Shown: in pieces, positions 1 to 7,697 of the stretch
How the letters are laid out: every line of letters begins with the position of its first letter
How positions within the stretch are numbered: position 1 is the stretch's first letter
Source: JAGXFP01 sp039714535
GTDB taxonomy: Bacteria > Desulfobacterota > Desulfobulbia > Desulfobulbales > JAGXFP01
DNA length: 31,416 nucleotides
Assembly (NCBI GenBank): GCA_039714535.1
Contig: JBDLJC010000042.1
Coordinates: 1 to 31,416, forward strand
Direction: 5' to 3'
Notes under the pieces: generated by a model
What the model was told of the DNA's origin: nothing
Database searches by the model: none
The model's input: only the letters and a program-made list of their open reading frames with translations
Translations under genes and position numbers: made by a program

Positions 1-123
1 AAGGTTAAACAATCGACCTCGTAAATGTCTCAACTATCGGACTCCATGTGAAATATTCTGGCAAGAGGCACGTGGTGCACTTGCAATTTGAATTCACCAA
101 GGATGGTGTTTGGGATTCCTCAG

Positions 124-1347
124 TTATTGCCCCGGCCTGAAGACGAGATCATCCTCATGATTTTCTGCGGAGGGGCCTTCACTCCATATAACATAGCTGC
201 CGTCATATATTTCGTATCCGTAACGATAGCCATCAAATGGATCCATGGGGAGCTTCGTTCCCGGGTGCAGAAGCTTCCAGGCAGTGAGCAAGGCATCAGA
301 GTTCATGGGAAACTCACCTGTCTTCACCCGGTAATCCTCGATGACAGTACTCAGTGCCGCCATGTCTTTCCTGGCCTGTTGCGACGCCACAACGATCTCT
401 TCCGGCGTTAGCCGGCGTTGTTCGGCTTGCTCTATTTGCGCCGCGACCTCCGGTGTCGCTTTAGCTTGCTTGACATTTGCCATTATTTTCTGCCCAAACC
501 CGACAGCAGCCACGGCAGGTACCACGGCAAAGCAAAGGATAAGTGCGATGGCACCTATGGCGCCCCGCGATCTGGTCTCTCGATTTGTAGTGAGCGTAGG
601 CTCGACGGCGACGATCCGATCCACAAGGGGAGGATGGGAAGATAGCCAGCGGCCCAGCGTCATCCAGGTGCTATTCAGGTCATTCCCCTGGTCAGCAAAT
701 GAACGTAGGTTGACCAGAGGGCCTTGTTTTCCGCCGGCGGCGAGGATCCCCAAGCCGACCAGAGCCGCTTTTTTATCATTGCATGCCGCAAAGCCGTAAC
801 GATCTGAAGTGTATTCGCGGGCCTGCGAGTATGCGCTACCGAGAAACGGAACAATCAACCCCGGCAAGAGAAACCACAATCCTCGCAGGTGTCCCGCCTT
901 CAGGTGGCCAAGTTCATGGGCGATAATCATGTCACGCGCCTCAGTATTTTCACCACAGGCCTCAAGAAGATCAGAGAAGAGGACAATAAAATTGGCTGAG
1001 AACAGTTTCGTCGCCAGCGCATTGAGGGCGCCACCGGCCTGCATGACATAAACTGCGGGCGTCTTATCCAAACCAATTCGTTGCGAAAGATATTCTACCC
1101 GATCGTAAAGCTCCGGCATCTGTTCGGGGCCGAGCCGGACGGCGCTCCCCCGGAGATGGGTGATAAAGACCACATGCGAAACGAAAAAGAATACACCCAG
1201 CATTCCTGCGTATACGATCCCGATAATCGAAATGGTGAACAAAACCCATAAGACAATCGCAGAGATCAGGACCAGAATAAATAAAGGTCTTTCTGTGGGC
1301 CAACGTTCAACATCTACCGTTTCGACAAGCCTATCTTGTAAATCCAT
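124..1347 (-). CDS. M48 family zinc metalloprotease with C-terminal pseudopilin-like domain
   Basis: This is a membrane-bound zinc endopeptidase of the M48 (HtpX/Ste24) family, 407 aa. A hydrophobic region at about residues 21-62 gives one or two N-terminal membrane spans. HELGH at 144-148 is the zinc-binding and catalytic motif, and the downstream REYTSD (about 177-182) supplies the glutamate ligand expected in M48. Another hydrophobic segment lies at about 262-285. The last 85 or so residues, including MDPFDGYRYGYE, resemble the C-terminal part of type II secretion GspG-like pseudopilins, which is an unusual extension for a plain HtpX. AGGAG lies upstream of the chosen ATG. It is probably the last gene of a minus-strand operon behind the SIMPL and NlpC-like genes. 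The family role is membrane or envelope protein quality control; the substrate is unknown. Confidence 0.9.
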   Translation of the reverse strand: MDLQDRLVETVDVERWPTERPLFILVLISAIVLWVLFTISIIGIVYAGMLGVFFFVSHVVFITHLRGSAVRLGPEQMPELYDRVEYLSQRIGLDKTPAVYVMQAGGALNALATKLFSANFIVLFSDLLEACGENTEARDMIIAHELGHLKAGHLRGLWFLLPGLIVPFLGSAYSQAREYTSDRYGFAACNDKKAALVGLGILAAGGKQGPLVNLRSFADQGNDLNSTWMTLGRWLSSHPPLVDRIVAVEPTLTTNRETRSRGAIGAIALILCFAVVPAVAAVGFGQKIMANVKQAKATPEVAAQIEQAEQRRLTPEEIVVASQQARKDMAALSTVIEDYRVKTGEFPMNSDALLTAWKLLHPGTKLPMDPFDGYRYGYEIYDGSYVIWSEGPSAENHEDDLVFRPGQ

Positions 1348-1433
1348 CAGTTAATCTCCTGTAAATTGTTATTATTTCGTCATGGTTGGTTTGGCGCTGA
1401 GTGCGGCAGGTAGAAAAACAAACCTGCCCCGGT

Positions 1434-2159
1434 TTACTCCGTTAAGTAGAAGGTGATAGTCGTTACCACGCGAACATCCTTTTCTATCTTTTCCGTATCT
1501 CCATAATCCTCTCCGGCATCGCGGACATAGAAACTGCCTTGTCGTGCACTACGGATACCGCCGACTTCTACCCCGGCATTTTCAGCAAATTCATTGGCAG
1601 CGATACGCGCGTTTGTGGTTGCCTCACGAAGCATGTCCGGTTTGATCTCATTAAGCTTGGTGAAGCGGTAGGCCGGAGCTTCGTTCTCAATATCAATTCC
1701 CTGGGCGATCAGTTTGTTGACGCTGGCCCGGACTTTATCGACCAATTCGACTTTTTCAGTCTCCACGCTGATATTTCCGACCAGAGTGTGGGTCTGGTCG
1801 ACAAGTACTTTCTTGTCGTCACGAAACTCCAGATAATTATAGTCGATCACCCCCAATTTTATTTCACTTTCAGCAAATCCGTTATCTTTCAGCAAATCGA
1901 TGATTGTCTGTTGGTGCTTCTCTGCTTGTTTATAAAGAATTGGGATCTCATCACGTTTTGCGCCTTTCACTTTGTAGAGAATTACCCAATTGGCACGATC
2001 TGCCGAAACCCTTCTTTCAGCCAATCCTTTGGCCTCGGCTGTATTGAGGGCGACTTTGGCGTTGTACATAGTCTGGCCCACGAAATAACCGGCAACTGCT
2101 ATACCTATTGCTACGAATATTCCCAGGAAAAACAACCCGCCTTGATCTTCTTTGTTCAT
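1434..2159 (-). CDS. SIMPL (DUF541) domain periplasmic protein
   Basis: This is a 241-aa SIMPL/DUF541-type protein. An N-terminal membrane anchor (about residues 10-32) is followed by the conserved family segment KGLAERRVSADRANW, and the rest forms the domain to the C-terminus. Members are periplasmic or membrane-anchored and the biochemical role is poorly defined; some are linked to oxidative or envelope stress. I chose the ATG at 2159 because GGAG lies 6 nt upstream of it. A GTG at 2171 would add four residues but overlaps that ribosome-binding site. It lies 47 bp after the NlpC-like gene and 86 bp before the M48 gene on the same strand, so co-transcription is likely. Confidence 0.87.
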   Translation of the reverse strand: MNKEDQGGLFFLGIFVAIGIAVAGYFVGQTMYNAKVALNTAEAKGLAERRVSADRANWVILYKVKGAKRDEIPILYKQAEKHQQTIIDLLKDNGFAESEIKLGVIDYNYLEFRDDKKVLVDQTHTLVGNISVETEKVELVDKVRASVNKLIAQGIDIENEAPAYRFTKLNEIKPDMLREATTNARIAANEFAENAGVEVGGIRSARQGSFYVRDAGEDYGDTEKIEKDVRVVTTITFYLTE

Positions 2160-2206
2160 CTTATTCTCCACTCTAAAGTTATGTTGCTGAACAGTTTATT
2201 GCCTGG

Positions 2207-3241
2207 TTAATTGGTGTTGGCGTTTAAGATCAACACTTCACCGTCAAAGGCCCCCGCATCGAGTCTTGTGTAGTGCAACGGATCGGGGCCGGCATGTAAG
2301 ATCATGTCTTCCGCGTCCAGAATATTGTTTGCGTTTGAGTCTTTGTACAATGCGCCGATATGCTGATATTGCCTGCCGCCGTTATAACGTACGGCGATGA
2401 AATTCCCTCTTTGGATATCTTTACCCCAGTAGATCTTCTTATCCGGGTTTCCGTTGGTGATCTGTGCTTTTTTGATAACTGGAAGGGTTCGGGTGAGAGA
2501 TGCAACGTTGTAGTCTTTTTTTATCGGCTTTCCGTTTGTTATGCAGTAGGCAGCCATTAATACGTCGGCGCAATCAACTCCGATATAATTTTTAACCTGA
2601 TATGGTGTTGAGCCGAAGATGGCGGGGACATTGAAAAAAGATGTCAGGTTCCCCATCAGGTCGTCTCCGTCCTTAATCGAGAGTCTGAAAACATTCGGTG
2701 ATAAGCCTCTATTGTCCTTGTCCTTGGTTCCGGGAGTTTTGAAGGTCTTCACTCCTTTCGTGACTACCGCCTGATACCAGAAGCTGCCGTAATCGTGGTT
2801 GTAGAATTGACTCTTTGAATAATCAGAAGAGGAAAAAATCTTTCTTGTCAAGTATGCAACAGGGCCGCTTCTATCTATGGTTGTTTCTTCCGATTGCCTG
2901 TTCTCATTGGAGATAGATATCTGCCACTTATTAGCTACATTTTTCAGTTCTTTCCTGGTGTACTTAATCTTGTCAAAACCTTTCCACTTATAGGCATTTG
3001 GCATCCACGGCCATTCGGCGTTGTTGTACCGGGTAGTTGTATCAGGAATTATCTGGAACCACTTTATCTCAGCATTATCAATTTTTTTTACCCGCAACTG
3101 TACCTTTTGCCCATTGGTTACAGTGACGTTGGATGATGCAGTCCAAGTGGAGTTGTCAATTCTGTTTTCGATTTTTATCTGGCCGGCATTTGCCGGCAGG
3201 GGCTGCAGGGACAGCAGGGAAACGAACAAGATTAACTTCAT
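2207..3241 (-). CDS. Secreted NlpC/P60-like putative cysteine peptidase
   Basis: This is a 344-aa exported protein. Residues 1-19 form a clear signal peptide ending in PANA. Residues 20 to about 200 look like a beta-rich binding region with many aromatic residues. The C-terminal third has an NlpC/P60-like arrangement: GVDCADVL with Cys224, then QHIGALYKD with His294, then ILHAG with His316, which fits a Cys-His-(polar) hydrolase. Residues 301-312 (DSNANNILDAED) read as an EF-hand or dockerin-like calcium loop inserted next to the catalytic histidine. An AAGGGGG Shine-Dalgarno supports the start. Members of this fold cleave cell-wall peptides, but that activity here is inference. It is the first gene of the probable operon with the SIMPL and M48 genes. 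Confidence 0.6.
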   Translation of the reverse strand: MKLILFVSLLSLQPLPANAGQIKIENRIDNSTWTASSNVTVTNGQKVQLRVKKIDNAEIKWFQIIPDTTTRYNNAEWPWMPNAYKWKGFDKIKYTRKELKNVANKWQISISNENRQSEETTIDRSGPVAYLTRKIFSSSDYSKSQFYNHDYGSFWYQAVVTKGVKTFKTPGTKDKDNRGLSPNVFRLSIKDGDDLMGNLTSFFNVPAIFGSTPYQVKNYIGVDCADVLMAAYCITNGKPIKKDYNVASLTRTLPVIKKAQITNGNPDKKIYWGKDIQRGNFIAVRYNGGRQYQHIGALYKDSNANNILDAEDMILHAGPDPLHYTRLDAGAFDGEVLILNANTN

Positions 3242-3369
3242 GAATCCCCCTTTATGAATTGGTGATGATCGTCTCTATCAGACTCGTATCAAGCATTAGT
3301 CCTTCGCAACGATACCTAGCGGGGTGATGGGTGTCAATAATCCAGGTGATAAATCTGACCCGGTTTATT

Positions 3370-3389
3370 GGTATTGTGTCCCCGGATTT
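3370..3389 (-). repeat. Partial GGGGACACAATAC-type dispersed repeat
   Basis: Read on the minus strand this stretch is an AAATCCGGGGACACAATAC sequence. It shares the 13-mer GGGGACACAATAC with 5545-5557, and a diverged third copy lies at 10011-10044. I recall similar sequences beside REP-associated tyrosine (IS200-like) transposase genes in related bacteria, but no transposase is present here. It begins right where the adjacent ATPase remnant stops being protein-like. Confidence 0.45.
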
Positions 3390-3459
3390 AAGTCCAACGG
3401 AAATCCTGAAAGACTGCCACTCCTTTTATTGAATCAATTTTCTTAATCTCTCCACTCAT
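3388..3459 (-). pseudogene. N-terminal stump of an AAA-type ATPase gene
   Basis: A strong AGGAGG Shine-Dalgarno precedes an ATG at 3459 that opens only 23 codons. The peptide contains IKGVAVFQDFRW, which resembles the extreme N-terminus of AAA_13-like or SMC-like ATPases, which typically start with a short lead, then a 'xFGxFxxFxW' strand before the P-loop. The stop codon lies in the GGGGACACAATAC-type repeat, so everything after residue 23 has been lost. The ATPase assignment rests on a very short stretch and is tentative. Confidence 0.4.
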
Positions 3460-3506
3460 CAAGTCAGTCCTCCTATCGTTTAGTTTTTTGCCCAACCGAA
3501 TGAACT

Positions 3507-3561
3507 ACCCCGCCGCAGAGCAACGGGGTATCCACAAATGCATTGTACGCCGCAAGCGGCG
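3507..3561. repeat. REP-like paired palindromes
   Basis: Two GC-rich palindromes lie 18 bp apart: ACCCCG...CGGGGT (3507-3529) and the perfect hairpin CGCCGC-AA-GCGGCG (3548-3561). Both are non-coding and sit downstream of the patatin gene's stop, as expected for REP/BIME-type extragenic palindromes. A role in mRNA 3'-end stability or transcription termination is possible, but there is no clear U-tract. The rest of 3242-3673 holds only this element, the ATPase stump and the repeat beside it. Confidence 0.5.
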
Positions 3562-3673
3562 GGGAATTAACCCTGCGAGATTAAATTGGGGGATTTGTTT
3601 TTCATTCAAATGATTAAGAATATCGCATCTGCCAGCGACAAACATCCCGCTTCTTGAAAGTAGCGTACATGAT

Positions 3674-5026
3674 TTATTGCGTAATCCCTAGATCATCGAG
3701 CAAACTCTGAAAGTTCGATGATTGGCGCAGTAAACGTCCCCCTGCCTCAACTAGTAAGTCCACTTTCTTTTTGGGTAGTTGCAGCTTGGTCTTGATCTTT
3801 TGTAGTTTGCGGCGGATTTGGGGGTCTTTCTCAGCCTCGAAAGTCACCCGCGAGAAATAAAATTTAACAGGTGGTTTCTCTCCGGCATCTTTAAACTGGT
3901 TATTAAAATTCTCTATATAGGATCTAACCTGTTCGATTGAGTCGGAAGAATAATTCTCCATCGGTGTAGAGGCCGCCGCGTTCAAGACGTTGAATATCCC
4001 AGGCGGATGCGAACTGCGATCCCGCTTGCTGGGTTGTTTAGGTTGAGCGTCGACTGCAATAACCACAATCCGTTTGATCTTCCCATTATTAAATTTTCTA
4101 TGAATAGACAACGGACTTGAGTTCCAGATCAGCCCTAGCACAGGGCCACGCAAACCGAGATTGTCGGATAGGCCTCCGTCGCTCAAATGAATATATGGCC
4201 GCTTAGAATTTTCATAGGACTCCCAATCAAGAGCGCGATCATAACGGCTGGCATTCAATTCCAGATCGTTTTTGGCGTTTTCCAGCCAATCTCCGGCCTT
4301 ATAGCCACATTTCTCTTTAGGATAGTTCTTGAAGGTCAGGGGAGTGAAAGCTACCGGAAAAGCGGATGAAGCCGTCACCCCGCGAGAGATGCTGATCTGA
4401 TCCAGATCAGAGCAAAGGCGATCAAAGTGGTCCTGGATGAAAGAGAAACGAGCACCGATCCCTATGTCGGTCGAATTCATCATAATGAAAGGACGTTGTC
4501 GCGGCAGATCTTTAAAAGTAGCTTTATTGAAAATCTTCTTGCCGTAATAACTATCTGCCAGATCACTGCGACCGTAATACCATGAGCCCAGATGCCACCA
4601 GTTCCAAGGTGCCAGAATCCGCAAGATAATACCGTTCTGAATTTTCCGGGACAACACATCCTTGGGGAAGTTTGCCAGAAAGGTTTCCTTGCCATGTAAC
4701 CCGTAATAGGCTGAGGCAAAACTTCCTCCTGAGACGGAAGATATGATATCCACCTCGTCCAGCAAAGATGCCCCGCCACCAGGAAGTTTTATAGTGCTCA
4801 ATTCCTTTATAGCACCATATGAGAAAGCGGCGGCCCGTGTTCCTCCCCCGGACAGAGCAAGGATAATAAAGGTTTCATCACTGTTACCCTGGTTCATTGC
4901 CAAGTTTTCGAAGCGATAACCCTTAGCAGTATCAATTTTGTTTAGCGAGGGATTAACCGGATATGAAGCACAACCGCAGGATATTAAAGTAACCAGCAGA
5001 AGTAAGACGATATTTCGAGATTTCAT
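3674..5026 (-). CDS. Patatin-like phospholipase lipoprotein
   Basis: This is a 450-aa lipid acyl hydrolase of the patatin family, probably anchored to the envelope as a lipoprotein. The signal peptide ends in a lipobox-like LISC with Cys17. The oxyanion-hole motif SGGGTRA is at 59-65, the nucleophile elbow SVSGG at 97-101 (Ser99), and the DGG box with catalytic Asp283 at 283-285, so the Ser-Asp dyad is complete. I chose the ATG at 5026 because the signal peptide begins there and an AGGGA site precedes it; a TTG at 5056 would run into the upstream gene. Only 4 bp separate it from the small gene at 5031-5246, so the two are probably co-translated. The substrate (phospholipid or other lipid ester) cannot be told from sequence. 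Confidence 0.88.
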   Translation of the reverse strand: MKSRNIVLLLLVTLISCGCASYPVNPSLNKIDTAKGYRFENLAMNQGNSDETFIILALSGGGTRAAAFSYGAIKELSTIKLPGGGASLLDEVDIISSVSGGSFASAYYGLHGKETFLANFPKDVLSRKIQNGIILRILAPWNWWHLGSWYYGRSDLADSYYGKKIFNKATFKDLPRQRPFIMMNSTDIGIGARFSFIQDHFDRLCSDLDQISISRGVTASSAFPVAFTPLTFKNYPKEKCGYKAGDWLENAKNDLELNASRYDRALDWESYENSKRPYIHLSDGGLSDNLGLRGPVLGLIWNSSPLSIHRKFNNGKIKRIVVIAVDAQPKQPSKRDRSSHPPGIFNVLNAAASTPMENYSSDSIEQVRSYIENFNNQFKDAGEKPPVKFYFSRVTFEAEKDPQIRRKLQKIKTKLQLPKKKVDLLVEAGGRLLRQSSNFQSLLDDLGITQ

Positions 5027-5030
5027 TTTG

Positions 5031-5246
5031 TTATCCCTTGGTAAATTCAATGACAAGAGGATGCTTTCTTGTTGTTCCTGAGACTTGGAGTTTTTTCTTC
5101 AGAGGGTGGTAATTTTCAGGTTTCCCTAAACTGAAGGTATAGGTCCCGGACTCTCCGAGAAAAAGGACCTTATTGGTTTCCCCAAGCCCATTACCATCCG
5201 CATATACAGTGCGCTCTCCATCAAAAATTACTTTTATCCAGTTCAT
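5031..5246 (-). CDS. Small hypothetical protein upstream of patatin gene
   Basis: This is a 71-aa protein with no signal peptide or membrane segment. It is beta-strand rich with regularly spaced glycines (DGERTVYADGNGLGETN, then GESGTYTF), giving a small all-beta, PEGA-like appearance; I do not recognise the family. An AAGGA site lies about 7 nt before the ATG. It ends 4 bp before the lipoprotein's start, which argues for a real, coupled gene and perhaps a functional partner of the patatin. Confidence 0.65.
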   Translation of the reverse strand: MNWIKVIFDGERTVYADGNGLGETNKVLFLGESGTYTFSLGKPENYHPLKKKLQVSGTTRKHPLVIEFTKG

Positions 5247-5324
5247 GATATTGTCCTTGTCTTATTATCTTAAAAATCTATACCCTGCGCCGTTGAGTGG
5301 CCAAACACGTTTGCTAAGGAAACT

Positions 5325-5528
5325 TTACAATTTCAACAATTCAGCAAGTACCTTCACCATAGCCAACGTATCTAACCGGCAGTATTCCAAAGGGCCTCCG
5401 CGCAGTTCGGCAACTATTACAGGGTCGTCTGTCTTGCACATATCATGGTAAACTCGCATCGCCATCATCCCATCCGAAACACTTAAACCATCATAGGAAA
5501 GGTCAGGCACCAGAGCGGGCAGAACTTC
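5325..5528 (-). pseudogene. C-terminal remnant of a DUF2779 (PD-(D/E)XK-type) gene
   Basis: The open frame runs 67 codons from a stop at 5529-5531 to the natural stop at 5325. It contains VLPALVPDLSYDGLSVSDG, GMMAM and EYCRLDTLAMVKV. This order matches the C-terminal end of DUF2779 proteins, in which YCxxDTLAMV is a hallmark. Full-length members are several hundred residues, so the N-terminal bulk, including any nuclease core, is missing. The frame is cut by a stop just before a GGGGGACACAATAC repeat. The only start-like codon is a GTG at 5510 without a convincing ribosome-binding site, so I treat it as dead. Confidence 0.65.
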
Positions 5529-5537
5529 TTAAATTCA

Positions 5538-5576
5538 AATTTCGGGGGACACAATACATAATTATCCCCGAATTCT
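5538..5576 (+). repeat. GGGGACACAATAC-type dispersed repeat, full palindromic copy
   Basis: The copy reads AAATTTCGGGGGACACAATAC followed by ATAATTATCCCCGAATTC, so a G-run and a C-run flank a TAATTA centre as an imperfect palindrome. The 13-mer core recurs at 3370-3389 on the other strand, and the GGGG...TAATTA..CCCC frame recurs at 10011-10044. It abuts the broken end of the DUF2779 remnant and points away from it. The rest of 5577-5665 shows nothing recognisable. Confidence 0.5.
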
Positions 5577-5665
5577 GGTCAGGCTTGGCATTTTGACATT
5601 CTCAGAAAAAAGAAAAAGATACACGTCTTTGCTTGATCCAACCCCGCCGGGCTTACTCCACGCAT

Positions 5666-6382
5666 TCATGTTTTCACCCCTCCAACTTCCTCAATCCATT
5701 TATAAAAATTCACCTTTGGCATCGGTGTATCCATCCAAGACTGGTCGGGCTCGGGATCTCGGATGACTTCTGCAACGGATTTAAGGCGTGGCATTGGCTT
5801 TGAACTGATGGTCCCTTTTGCCGTCACCCAGCGAACCTGCCGGGTCTTCTGGATAGCGCAGACAATGAGATTGGTCATCTGGCAATCACCGAGGCAGTAG
5901 TCCATTACCTCCTGATGATTTCCGGCCCGCCACTGCTTTGGCGCATCGGCACCGTCCATGAGTTTCTCTTGCGGGATGCCCATTCCTGCGGCCACCTTGC
6001 CCAGGCTGACGGGGAAACCGGCCTGGTTGAAGAACTGAAACATGGGATCGTAGCTTTTCAGGGCGATACGAGCGGCAAGGGGGATGTCATCGGCCTGATG
6101 GCCGATCCATTTCAAGTCGAAGCTCAAGCCGTTCCAGGCACAGACCATGACTCCCTTTTGCTGCATCTCGTCGAGATACTCCAGGAGTTCATGGGTCCGC
6201 TGTTGGCTTAAATTCATGGCTGGCTGGCCTGCTTCATCCGTCGAATACCAGAGCCGCTCCTCCCCATCGTCAATGGCCGTTGCCGCCACCGAAATGTGAA
6301 ACGGTGCGTACTTCTCCAGGTCTTCGTGTTTGCCCAACTCAAAGACATCCGAGATCTCTATATCAAAGCTCAGTAACTTCAT
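5666..6382 (-). CDS. DEDD-type 3'-5' exonuclease domain protein
   Basis: This is a 238-aa protein with the ribonuclease-H-like exonuclease fold of the DnaQ/PolB proofreading superfamily. Exo I is FDIEIS (Asp7, Glu9), Exo II is CAWNGLSFDL (Asn84, Asp89), and Exo III is MDYCLGDC with Tyr162 and Asp166, which puts it in the DEDDy group. It probably degrades single-stranded DNA or RNA ends using two metal ions; the biological substrate is unknown. GGGAGG lies 9 nt before the ATG. It sits alone between repeat-rich intergenic stretches, with the DUF2779 remnant on one side and the long direct repeat on the other, consistent with an accessory location. Confidence 0.8.
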   Translation of the reverse strand: MKLLSFDIEISDVFELGKHEDLEKYAPFHISVAATAIDDGEERLWYSTDEAGQPAMNLSQQRTHELLEYLDEMQQKGVMVCAWNGLSFDLKWIGHQADDIPLAARIALKSYDPMFQFFNQAGFPVSLGKVAAGMGIPQEKLMDGADAPKQWRAGNHQEVMDYCLGDCQMTNLIVCAIQKTRQVRWVTAKGTISSKPMPRLKSVAEVIRDPEPDQSWMDTPMPKVNFYKWIEEVGGVKT

Positions 6383-6446
6383 GCTATCGCGCCTCCCTTA
6401 ATCAACAGCTCCCAGATTAAAATCCAACCCTAGATCCTTAAACAAA

Positions 6447-6527
6447 CTAACCGATAAATACTTTTCGAGAAACACTTTGTCAGGGAAAATTACCGCGGCC
6501 AAAAAAGTCCCCCACCCACCACATTCC
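6447..6527. repeat. Long direct repeat, left copy
   Basis: The block starting CTAACCGATAAATA and continuing through TTGTCAGGGAAAA to CACATTCCA recurs in the same orientation at 11077-11140. The copies share most positions; the left one carries an extra stretch (AAAAAAGTCCCCCACC region) before CACATTCCA. The two copies bracket the glycine-rich cassette and the lipoprotein gene. Confidence 0.6.
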
Positions 6528-6856
6528 ATCATCCCCCCTCTATTTAGATGGGAATAATGGCTACAACAGATCTATTTTTGCTGCTGCGATTTGCAACAGA
6601 AAAGCCCGAATTAGCCGGGGCGCCCTTACATCTTTTCCTTTTTCTATATAGTAAACATTCGTTTAAAAAATTGAATTCCATCTACATATTTTTCAAAATC
6701 CCCCTACGCAAATCATCAAACAAGCCTGACATACGGACTCATTAAAACATGGTAAACGTTGTTTTGTCGAAACATGTTTTTGGATTACAAATGGGCTCCA
6801 TAGAGAACTCAATTAAAAGCTACCAACATTCATTAATCTAAGAAGGAGGTGGTGCT

Positions 6857-6933
6857 ATGAATCTGTGAACTATAGTGATGGATACGAAATGAGTGATTAT
6901 CAAGTCTACGTTAGCTTCCTGAAGGTGAGGTAA
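6857..6933 (+). other. Strong ribosome-binding site with two tiny overlapping ORFs
   Basis: AAGGAGGT at about 6843-6850 sits 6 nt before an ATG (6857) that opens only three codons (Met-Asn-Leu, stop at 6866). A second frame begins with GTG at 6865 and runs 22 codons to 6933 (MNYSDGYEMSDYQVYVSFLKVR when GTG is read as Met, i.e. NYSDGY...SFLKVR). It overlaps the first by 4 nt. This could be a leader peptide with a coupled small ORF, or the frameshifted stub of a lost gene. Confidence 0.3.
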
Positions 6934-7067
6934 CAACCTGAAATGAAAAATCTGGTAAATATTTTACCCCCTTGGCGATAGCTGACCAGGGTTCAAAGAG
7001 CTGTTTCTAACGATGCATCAAATGAATCTGCTAATAGACAATAAGCAGAAATATGGAGGATTCACGT

Positions 7068-7688
7068 ATGGGAAAGGAAAAGAAAGTTCCAATTGATAGG
7101 TTTATCAAAACGGTGAACAAGAAGTACGGGATCTCACTCACAGAAAAAAACCTACCCAACATTAAACTCGATGCTTCTGAACGCCTGATACTCAGCCAGG
7201 GCAAAGACTCCAAATACTCACCCACTATGCTTGAAACCAACGATCTCGACGAACTAAAATCATGGATCGGTACCCCTGACAAAACGTTCGATGAACGACC
7301 ATGTTGTCGGTCCCGCACAATCTCAGACTGGCTGCCTGCGGGAATAATTGGCAAAAGTAAAAAAGATACATCCAGGGCACTAAAACGCACCGTGGACAAG
7401 ATGAAACCGAGCGAACACCAGAAAATCATGCACCTGACAAAAGCTTACCTTTATGGCGATTCCCGTCCGATCTTAAAATACAAACCTTTGATGGAAGCGT
7501 ATTGGGACAGATTTCGCATTCCGCAATGGTGGTTCAAGCGAATCTACGTACCTGCTGGTTCGGTCATCACGATCTCTCCAAATAATGCGGGCATATTGCT
7601 GGCCTACTCAATCGAAATTGAAGAAGGTGGAAAAGTAATATGTAATGGGTCCATGACATTAGATGTTACTCGAATCAACAAACTATAG
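7068..7688 (+). CDS. Hypothetical protein, first gene of the glycine-rich cassette
   Basis: This is a 206-residue protein of a family I do not recognise. The N-terminal half is charged and lysine-rich with no signal peptide, and contains PCCRSR and an LPAGIIG segment. The C-terminal 50 residues turn hydrophobic and regular: YVPAGSVITI, GILLAYSIEIEEGG, KVICNGSMTLDV. They look like successive rungs of a beta-solenoid. Similar short strand-turn units interrupt the glycine tracts of the next gene, so the two proteins may pack against each other. I chose the ATG at 7068 because GGAGG sits 8 nt before it; an ATG at 7053 would itself contain that GGAGG. It ends 9 bp before the glycine-rich gene, so it is likely co-transcribed with it. 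Confidence 0.75.
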   Translation: MGKEKKVPIDRFIKTVNKKYGISLTEKNLPNIKLDASERLILSQGKDSKYSPTMLETNDLDELKSWIGTPDKTFDERPCCRSRTISDWLPAGIIGKSKKDTSRALKRTVDKMKPSEHQKIMHLTKAYLYGDSRPILKYKPLMEAYWDRFRIPQWWFKRIYVPAGSVITISPNNAGILLAYSIEIEEGGKVICNGSMTLDVTRINKL

Positions 7689-7697
7689 GAGGAGATC

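Larger units (their letters stand above)
6383..7067. other. Long intergenic region before the glycine-rich cassette
   Basis: This stretch separates the leftward exonuclease from the rightward cassette. It holds the first long direct repeat (6447-6527), a GC-rich imperfect hairpin near 6602-6630, an inverted repeat AAAACATG (6744-6751) / CATGTTTT (6773-6780) spaced by 21 nt that could be an operator, and two tiny reading frames at 6857-6933. An open frame at 6548-6745 has no Shine-Dalgarno site and low-complexity content, so I did not call it. Confidence 0.5.

Noticed and set aside
1..123. Possible coding end at the left edge
   Set aside because: Neither strand gives a recognisable protein; the stretch is probably the downstream flank of the M48 gene.
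6548..6745. 65-codon open frame in the gap before the cassette
   Set aside because: No Shine-Dalgarno, Phe/Leu/Lys-rich shadow-like content and no family resemblance.
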